A DNA stretch of 12,622 bases from Stramenopiles sp. TOSAG23-6 (taxonomy: Eukaryota > Sar), in assembly GCA_900128565.1 (NCBI GenBank), contig LT636197.1, positions 1 to 12,622 on the forward strand, read 5' to 3'. The notes beneath the pieces were generated by a model, which ran no database searches, had not been told where the DNA came from, and was given only the letters and a program-made list of their open reading frames with translations. Position 1 is the stretch's first letter, and the number at the start of each line of letters is the position of its first letter. Of the stretch, positions 6,782 to 12,622 are shown piece by piece. The position numbers and the translations under genes were made by a program.

Positions 6782-9700
6782 ATGTTCGTAAAGACTCCTG
6801 CGCGTCATCGAACCCCAAGGCGAACACCACACCGGAATGTTGCTGGTGTTTCTACTGTTGGTGGTTATTCACGAACTGCTCCCCGCACCGGAGGAAGAAA
6901 TACGACATTTTCCAGAAATGTCGATGGGGGGCGTACACCTGTACAATCAGCTATGTTAAGAAATGATGGACGTGCTCGAAGAAGTGTGTTACACTCGCAT
7001 TCTTTATCTTTGTCGAAGCGACCTCGAGTGGTAGAACAAGTGCGGCGTCTTCACTCTGATGCTTCCTCCAGTATTGAAATCCGGGCCTTATTTCCGCGCT
7101 TACTAACAGATGCTCTTAGTGATGCTGGTATTAGTATGTTAAGTAGTACAAATCCGAATATTTCTAGTTCAGATCAAGTATCAAATTCTTCGGATTTTGC
7201 AGAGAAAATGGGGAGACCTTTTGAATCCCAGCTCCTGTTCTCTAAAGATAGTCGTAACTTACCTGCTATTTTTGGAGAAGTGAGTCCTAGCGGTTGGACG
7301 TACGCTGTGGTAGGTGGTCGAATATATGTGTGGGATAGTTCTGCAGCTGTAGATTGTGAAGTTGGTTCGATGCTGTATCATCCAGACTGTTATGTTCGCG
7401 ACTTTCCTGCACCTTCAGTTCCAATTGTTTCTCCTTCATTGATTACTTTATTTAGCTCTTTATCAAGTCATTCATCCCTTACCAGTATTGGCCTATTTGC
7501 TATATCTAGGACTGGATGCATTCGATGTTGGCCGGAATTATCCCCAAATAGTACATGTGTTGAATTATTATTACCTTTGCAACAAGAGAATATAAATGAA
7601 GCTGAAAAGAGATTTGAACAAGAAGAGAACTCTGCACCTACTGTTATTGCTGTAAAAGCCCTTGCTGCTGGTGTGACATCACATAATAGTAAAGCGAGGC
7701 AATGTTTTGTGTGTTGTTGCAGTAATGGAGTTCTATATTTGGTTACTTTTTCAGAGTCTCTAAATAAAAGTGGTTTTGAGCTTCAATACGAAGTAATGGT
7801 TTCTCCTGAAAGCAAGTTTGAATGGGCTGGCAAAGCAGTTGAACGTATGGTAGGAGAAAGGGTGTCAGGAATTATTGGTGGTGCATTAGGTGTACTTGGA
7901 TTTGGTAACACTGGGCGTACTGGAAGGACAAATAATCAAAACGAACAAAATCAAAGTCTCAGAAATACCAAATCCTCTTCAACTTGTGAAGTATCAGCTC
8001 TTGTGACAACAAGATTTAGAAATTCGGATGTTTCATATATATTGAGTCATCGTATATCATCAACCAATAATTTTAATAATTCATTGAAATCTAGTAACAC
8101 TTGGTTACAGAGGTGGGAAATCCAACAAGATACAAATAATGGAAAAAAAGGTTGCACTTCTTCAAAATTAACATGGGATTGGCCTCTTGGTAAAAATATT
8201 CAAGCACGCCTTGAGAATAGCTATAACTACGGGAATGAAAAAAATACACTTGAAGTTAAAATACTAGATATATTATCTCTCGGTGGTGTATATGGTGATG
8301 GATCCTCATTATTCGCACTTTGTATTGCTCATCCAAAAGTTCAGAATGGTGACTTGTCTGTTGTCGCTGAATCTAGATATTCTATTCATTGTATTGATGT
8401 GCGTGGACACCAACCTGATTTGCAATCGTTTATCACACTTGATTTTAAACTCCCATCACGTGATTGGTTTCAAAATGATGCTAATGCGATGAAATGTCTT
8501 CATTCAGCACGTTTAGTATCGGGTGGTATTAATACTCATGATAAGACTGCATTTGTATGGTGGCCCCAGTTAATGAATGCTAATTCTGGAGCATTAACAG
8601 GCAAAGCAGTCGCAATCAAAATGCCTTCGATTCAATCTAACAATACACAAAATATTGAACAATCCTCTTCTTTAGAAATAACTTTGCCAAAGTGCGCTGT
8701 TGGTGCTGGTTTTATTACAGGTGGTACTGGTTTGTATGTGCTATGTCCAGGGCTGGGTCTTCTTCGATTTAATGCTAAAATTCACAAAATATCAAATGAA
8801 GGAATAAATGGTTCCTCAAATGTTTTTTCATTGGCCTCTGACTACAATACTGTAGTTCCTTCAGTAGAGGATGATCCTCGATTGTGTGATATCAAACGTA
8901 TACTAATTGACACTGTAAAAGTTGCCGCTGAACATCGTAAATATCACGAACAACAATGCGATGGAGTCCTATCTAGTAGACCTCTACCACAAAATATATT
9001 AATGCAGCTTATGAGCATAGCCCGACAGGCTTTGAAAGATACTCAAATACAAAGTATTCTTTGTGCAGCTGTTCAAACTATAAGTTCTGCAATATTAGAC
9101 GAAATTGCCGATCCTGGTCGTAATTGGCAAGACTATGATGAGGAGACTGAAAACACTGATGGAAAATCAGTCATATCTTCCAAAATTCCTCGTCTGGTTC
9201 AATACCAGTTGCAACATAAACAAAATCTTCATAGTGATCTTCTTTCAATTCTTCGTTCTGGGACTTTATGGCGCAGTGTGGATACTAATACCCGATCTCT
9301 TTTAGCACGTCACGGTGCGCTTTTACATGGGACTAATTCTCTCTATCGTTTTCAGCATGATACTATAACATGTGGCAAACAAAGACTTTGCACGCAAACT
9401 CTCATTGAAGCGATGGAAGATACATGTCGGCGCCGTGGAGTATTAAGTGACCAAGAAATGAGGCGTACAGGTCTCACAGTGCAAGATATATTTTATGCTA
9501 ATGTAAGTACTTTGCCTGATGTTCTAGGTCCATTATTACATGCTGAAAACAATATGCTCCTTGCCATTGCGCGTGGTGCCCCACGACAACAACAAACTGG
9601 TCATGTTCCAATGGATAGATACGTTTTGGTTCAGTATGTTAATGACGTATTTAGCTGCGTTCTCTTGGAAACTGCAAGTCATCGTTCTCGAACATCTGGC

Positions 9701-11182
9701 CGATATTTTGATGGTAATTTTGAGCATCTTTCTTCTGTAAGTGGTCTCGTTTGTGGTAGTGTACCCTTATTAGTGGGTGAAACCCGAGAATGTTTACAAC
9801 ATCAGTTGGATTGTAATGTGTCGTTGCTTAATGATATTAATGCGATGAATGGAAATTTATCTTTAAAAGATCAGCAAAGTAAGCTTTTAGAACAATTCGC
9901 ATCATTAGGCGGACTTCTCTTATCATCATTTCGTGAGGAGGAGGAAAATGAATTGAAAGCCAATGGAGGAGACAACGTAGCTAAAACATCACACAATGAA
10001 CAATATTTACGATGGAAAAAACGAATCATTGACCCGATTGAAGCTGTTGCAAATGTAGACAAACATGGACGTGGTTTTCTAGAGATTGCTGTTCATTTAG
10101 CAGAAGAGCATAGATATCTTGATCTTCTAGTCCGTCTCTTTTGGCGTGATGCAGACCGTATGCAGGTATACGCTAATCGATTTCCTGGGTTTTCCAATTT
10201 TGCATATCAATGGTTATTAGATTCCCGAAGCACAAGTGGTGGGGATGGAAAATTTGTTGTATTATTAGAACAACCACAGTCGCAGCATAATTCACTTTCA
10301 AAATTCTTATCGGCACATCCAAGATTATCTTGGGTACATTATTTACGAACTCAATCCTTTGGAGATGCTGCTAAGAATCTTCTCGCTGTTGCTATGGAGG
10401 AACGTCAATCTATTCGCGCAAAGAAAACAATGTTATCAATTGCTAAATTGTCTGTTTTAGCAACACGAAATGACGATAATACAAACAACATTTCTCCTGA
10501 AGATGATTCAATGCTTGTAGTATCCTCAGATATAGCTCAACAGCGAGCACAAGAAAATTCATTATTAAATACAATTGATGCTCATATTAACCTTGCAGAT
10601 TCTCAGATACACTTAATACCTAATGATGAAAGTGAAACTANATATTCAACATGTGTGAATGGCGTTGATGAAGTTGCTTCATCCGCAGTGAATATTTTTT
10701 GGTCATATATTCAAAAAGTTGATGTACTTGGCCGAGCTGGTGCAAACTTGGAGGAATTATGGAAGCCTCTTCAATATGCTCTTATTGTTGTCGAAGCGGC
10801 TACAGTTGCTGGTGAGTGGGGTACTGAGGATAATGCAATAGAAATAAGTAATGCATGCCATGCTGCATTGTGGCGGTGTATTTCTCGTGTAGATGGTAGT
10901 CGTTGGGCTACTTGGCTTGAACAACGAAATCTATCTACTATAAGTGATAGTCAATTGGAGGATTTATTCATGCAGACATTATTATTCCGTGCAGCATTTT
11001 CATTTAAGGGCAATGACGTTCGACTTCGGTTGAACTTTTTACTCGAAGATGAAAACGTAGAATCATACATTCAATCAGCTGATGCTTTAGGGCTCTCTGC
11101 AGGTCTCCTTTCTCCATTTAATGCCACCGAAGCAAATTTCATAATGATTGCAGGAGAAGCAGCCTTTGCTACAATTTCATAA
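6782..11182 (+). CDS. NUP133: Nucleoporin Nup133, Y-complex scaffold subunit
   Basis: This 1466-residue protein is one uninterrupted frame. Residues 1-95 are an Arg/Ser-rich basic tail (HRTPRRTPHRN), probably disordered. Residues about 100-700 fit the N-terminal beta-propeller (GWTYAVVGGRIYVWD at about 170-185). A loop at about 355-373 (GERVSGIIGGALGVLGFG) looks like the membrane-curvature-sensing ALPS loop known in human Nup133. Residues about 700-1466 are the alpha-helical stack. The clearest family match is at about 1095-1235: FLEIAVHLAEEHRYLDLLVRLFWR, FSNFAYQWLLD, LLEQPQSQHNSLSKFLSAHPRLSWVHYLR and KKTMLSIAKLSVLA. Nup133 sits at the tip of the Y-complex that coats the pore membrane. The protein is longer than human Nup133 (about 1156), mainly from low-complexity inserts. 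The ATG follows an in-frame stop at 6755 and has A at -3. AATAAA lies 59 bases past the stop. Residue 1287 is undefined because of an N. Confidence 0.9.
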   Translation: MFVKTPARHRTPRRTPHRNVAGVSTVGGYSRTAPRTGGRNTTFSRNVDGGRTPVQSAMLRNDGRARRSVLHSHSLSLSKRPRVVEQVRRLHSDASSSIEIRALFPRLLTDALSDAGISMLSSTNPNISSSDQVSNSSDFAEKMGRPFESQLLFSKDSRNLPAIFGEVSPSGWTYAVVGGRIYVWDSSAAVDCEVGSMLYHPDCYVRDFPAPSVPIVSPSLITLFSSLSSHSSLTSIGLFAISRTGCIRCWPELSPNSTCVELLLPLQQENINEAEKRFEQEENSAPTVIAVKALAAGVTSHNSKARQCFVCCCSNGVLYLVTFSESLNKSGFELQYEVMVSPESKFEWAGKAVERMVGERVSGIIGGALGVLGFGNTGRTGRTNNQNEQNQSLRNTKSSSTCEVSALVTTRFRNSDVSYILSHRISSTNNFNNSLKSSNTWLQRWEIQQDTNNGKKGCTSSKLTWDWPLGKNIQARLENSYNYGNEKNTLEVKILDILSLGGVYGDGSSLFALCIAHPKVQNGDLSVVAESRYSIHCIDVRGHQPDLQSFITLDFKLPSRDWFQNDANAMKCLHSARLVSGGINTHDKTAFVWWPQLMNANSGALTGKAVAIKMPSIQSNNTQNIEQSSSLEITLPKCAVGAGFITGGTGLYVLCPGLGLLRFNAKIHKISNEGINGSSNVFSLASDYNTVVPSVEDDPRLCDIKRILIDTVKVAAEHRKYHEQQCDGVLSSRPLPQNILMQLMSIARQALKDTQIQSILCAAVQTISSAILDEIADPGRNWQDYDEETENTDGKSVISSKIPRLVQYQLQHKQNLHSDLLSILRSGTLWRSVDTNTRSLLARHGALLHGTNSLYRFQHDTITCGKQRLCTQTLIEAMEDTCRRRGVLSDQEMRRTGLTVQDIFYANVSTLPDVLGPLLHAENNMLLAIARGAPRQQQTGHVPMDRYVLVQYVNDVFSCVLLETASHRSRTSGRYFDGNFEHLSSVSGLVCGSVPLLVGETRECLQHQLDCNVSLLNDINAMNGNLSLKDQQSKLLEQFASLGGLLLSSFREEEENELKANGGDNVAKTSHNEQYLRWKKRIIDPIEAVANVDKHGRGFLEIAVHLAEEHRYLDLLVRLFWRDADRMQVYANRFPGFSNFAYQWLLDSRSTSGGDGKFVVLLEQPQSQHNSLSKFLSAHPRLSWVHYLRTQSFGDAAKNLLAVAMEERQSIRAKKTMLSIAKLSVLATRNDDNTNNISPEDDSMLVVSSDIAQQRAQENSLLNTIDAHINLADSQIHLIPNDESETXYSTCVNGVDEVASSAVNIFWSYIQKVDVLGRAGANLEELWKPLQYALIVVEAATVAGEWGTEDNAIEISNACHAALWRCISRVDGSRWATWLEQRNLSTISDSQLEDLFMQTLLFRAAFSFKGNDVRLRLNFLLEDENVESYIQSADALGLSAGLLSPFNATEANFIMIAGEAAFATIS
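10641..10641. other. Ambiguous base (N) inside Nup133
   Basis: The base is the middle position of an A-N-A codon, residue 1287, so the residue is Lys, Thr, Arg or Ile. The frame stays open on both sides, so this is a base-calling ambiguity or polymorphism and not an assembly gap. Confidence 0.95.
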
Positions 11183-11397
11183 ATACAAGTTTCTACCTGA
11201 TTGTTTTGTCTTTATGTTTTAAAAAATTTCTACTATTAAAAATAAATTTCGAATTTCATCATAATAATTATTGGTGGTTTTATTCAAAATATAGGAAATA
11301 TCTAATAAAAGGATAATTTCAATCTAGCAGTAGAGTGGGGTTATATTGCCATCACTCATATTAATTTTGTAAAGATGTGCATCATATACCTCAAAAA
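11183..11397. other. Convergent intergenic region after Nup133
   Basis: This is the tail-to-tail gap between Nup133 (plus) and the small basic protein gene (minus). It contains AATAAA at 11241-11246 on the plus strand, and the same hexamer on the minus strand at 11284-11279, one possible polyadenylation signal for each gene. Nothing else is recognised. Confidence 0.4.
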
Positions 11398-11889
11398 TTA
11401 CATATCTCGACCACCCGCGCCTTCCCATACACCAACGCTCATACCAATATCCACAACGTCGTCGTTGATTCTTCTCCTCTTCTTTTTACTCTTGATAGAT
11501 TTCACCTTCTTCACTGGCGATTTGATGCGCTTGCCTGAAGCTTTTCGTCTTGCAATAAGATCAACCACTTTTGCAGCTGCAGCCTCTGCAGACATGGTCG
11601 GGTATACGCCGTGTTCGGTACACCACTTTAAAGCCATGAAACTTTCATTGTTTTGACGTAACAAGGATTCATAAAAAACTCTTGTACCTTGACCAGGAGA
11701 TGGCGTCGGATATTTTTGACCAGGATTTCTTTCATCTTCACCAATCTGTAAAGATATTATGCCCCGCTCACTAGTATTGATACCCGTCTCTTTTTTCAGC
11801 TTCTTTTCCTTTTTTATTGAAGCTCGTAGTGGTGCTTTTGGCAATGAAGCAGTATTTCCAAAAGGCCGATTCTTTTTAGGTGAAGGCAT
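11398..11889 (-). CDS. Small basic protein with a RVFYESLL...MALKWC motif, function unknown
   Basis: The 163-residue protein has three visible parts. Residues 1-60 are Lys/Pro-rich and probably disordered. Residues about 60-112 form a compact segment with GQKYPTPSPGQGTRVFYESL, then LRQNNESFMALKWCTEHGVYP and an Ala-rich helix (SAEAAAAKVVDLIARRK). Residues 113-146 are a strongly basic stretch (KRIKSPVKKVKSIKSKKKRRR), which looks like a nuclear or nucleolar targeting signal. The middle segment resembles a conserved domain I associate with small proteins of stramenopiles, but I cannot name a family. The ATG has A at -3. The gene converges on Nup133. A nucleic-acid-linked role is only suggested by the charge. 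Confidence 0.75.
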   Translation of the reverse strand: MPSPKKNRPFGNTASLPKAPLRASIKKEKKLKKETGINTSERGIISLQIGEDERNPGQKYPTPSPGQGTRVFYESLLRQNNESFMALKWCTEHGVYPTMSAEAAAAKVVDLIARRKASGKRIKSPVKKVKSIKSKKKRRRINDDVVDIGMSVGVWEGAGGRDM

Positions 11890-12391
11890 ATTTATCTAAT
11901 CTATTCCGCTTATCCAATGTGAAAGTTAATGCACCTATAACACACCTTGAAATATTCTCTACTATACAATCTATAATGCAGCGGGAAAATGAAACTTGCT
12001 CGTTCCACAAATAGTCTGCTGTGGAGAGGAGTCGAACAACACTTCTTCCGCAAACTTGATTTATTAGCGTCAATCAATTCGACTCAATTTCGATTTCCGA
12101 TTTTTTGCTGCCTAAATCTCAAGATTTCGTGTGTTGAATGTATTTATTACGGATAAAATATGCTATACAGTTTTGCTCTTATTCAAGACGAAACAATGCC
12201 AGCAGGTCTGGATAATATATCATACAATATAACCACAAACGATTTTACTTTTGATGATTTAAAATATGTGTGATATATCCAGAATACTAGAATAATATAC
12301 TTTTATTTTAGTGAATATTTATTACACTAATGTACCAGCGGTTATAAATTTTTCGCTAGTTATAATTTCGCTTGTTGTTTATTTATGTTTT
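11890..12391. other. Intergenic region between the coiled-coil gene and the small basic protein gene
   Basis: This 502 bp gap is between two minus-strand genes. It should contain the 3' untranslated region of the coiled-coil gene (with AATAAA on the minus strand at 12323-12318 and 12307-12302) and the promoter of the small basic protein gene. A short frame at 12073-11876 lacks any recognisable feature. No RNA gene, introner core or other repeat was found. Confidence 0.4.
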
Positions 12392-12622
12392 TTATGATTT
12401 CTCTGGTTTCTCTTGTAATTTCTTCAACTTCTCTTGTAATTCCTTCAACTCCAATGTTATTTTTTCGCCTTTTTCTTCCAATATTTTTAGTACACTCTCA
12501 TCTATCAGCTCCTTTTTCTTTTCTAATGCTTTCTCTGCTTCGTTTACGGATTGCTCCATTTCTAATACTTTTTTATGTGTCGACTCGAAATTTTCTTCTT
12601 TTTTTTTTAGTTCTTCGAGTTC
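12392..12622 (-). CDS. C-terminal end of a coiled-coil protein (5' part outside window)
   Basis: The last 76 codons and TAA stop of a gene entering from the right edge. The translation starts ELEELKKKEENFESTHKKVL and ends with ELKELQEKLKKLQEKPEKS; it is rich in Glu, Lys and Leu with a clear heptad pattern and no Pro or Gly until near the end, so a coiled coil is expected. The end contains a duplicated heptad (LQEKLKK, LQEKPEK) encoded by a 21-base tandem repeat. No family can be named from this fragment. The open frame runs exactly to the window edge. Confidence 0.75.
   Translation of the reverse strand, partial: ELEELKKKEENFESTHKKVLEMEQSVNEAEKALEKKKELIDESVLKILEEKGEKITLELKELQEKLKKLQEKPEKS
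12408..12449. repeat. Two-copy 21-base tandem repeat encoding one coiled-coil heptad each
   Basis: The units TTCTCTTGTAATTTCTTCAA(C) at 12408-12428 and TTCTCTTGTAATTCCTTCAA(C) at 12429-12449 differ at one base. On the coding (minus) strand each adds seven residues, so the duplication lengthens the coiled coil by one heptad without a frame change. Confidence 0.85.

Noticed and set aside
12015-12060. tRNA-like stretch (GGAGTCGAAC on the plus strand, resembling the T-loop of a minus-strand tRNA)
   Set aside because: The bases flanking the TTCGACT loop do not form a T stem, and no acceptor or anticodon stem could be drawn.
11876-12073. Short minus-strand frame of 65 codons upstream of the small basic protein
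   Set aside because: Its translation shows no domain, signal or compositional support, and it overlaps the start of the better-supported gene. It is probably chance.

Overview
The window is nuclear DNA of a eukaryotic microbe. It holds subunits of eIF2B, eEF1B and the nuclear pore Y-complex, uses the standard genetic code, is AT-rich with short intergenic gaps, and has spliceosomal-type introns with a GTATGT-like donor and a CTAAC branch site. A marine protist is likely and a stramenopile is my best guess, from the p25-alpha style HDDKxxYTG motif, the small RVFYESLL-type protein and the look of the eEF1B gamma sequence. That lineage call is inference only. One ambiguous base (N at 10641) points to a draft assembly.

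Layout: three genes run head to tail on the minus strand. From upstream to downstream they are eEF1B gamma (6430 to 5186), a large coiled-coil / DEK_C-like / p25-alpha (TPPP-like) protein (4720 to 1627, three exons), and eIF2B delta (1378 to 53, continuing beyond the left edge through an intron). An intron-free 4.4 kb Nup133 gene (6782 to 11182, plus strand) diverges from eEF1B gamma across a shared 351 bp promoter region with a perfect CRE-type palindrome. It converges on a small, very basic unrecognised protein (11889 to 11398, minus). The right edge holds the last 76 codons of a coiled-coil protein on the minus strand.

The most interesting signal is a family of short related introns. Three introns, two in the p25-alpha gene and one in eIF2B delta, share the same start (GTwTGTTTT), a T-rich arm, a palindromic core (near ACGAAATTTCGT) and, in the two complete copies, an adjoining branch site (CCTAACTA) and the same last bases (AATACAT). 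Unrelated introns in different genes should not resemble each other, so this looks like an introner family (mobile, self-copying introns). The repeated unit contains a donor and a branch site but no AG acceptor, and its apparent 3' end is a CAT matching the CAT just before the donor. In both complete copies, removing exactly the repeated unit restores the reading frame without an AG acceptor. The alternative is that an AG is borrowed from the host exon downstream.

The genes do not form an operon-like pathway. Two are translation factors (eIF2B delta, eEF1B gamma), one is a nuclear pore scaffold, and the p25-alpha protein probably acts on microtubules.
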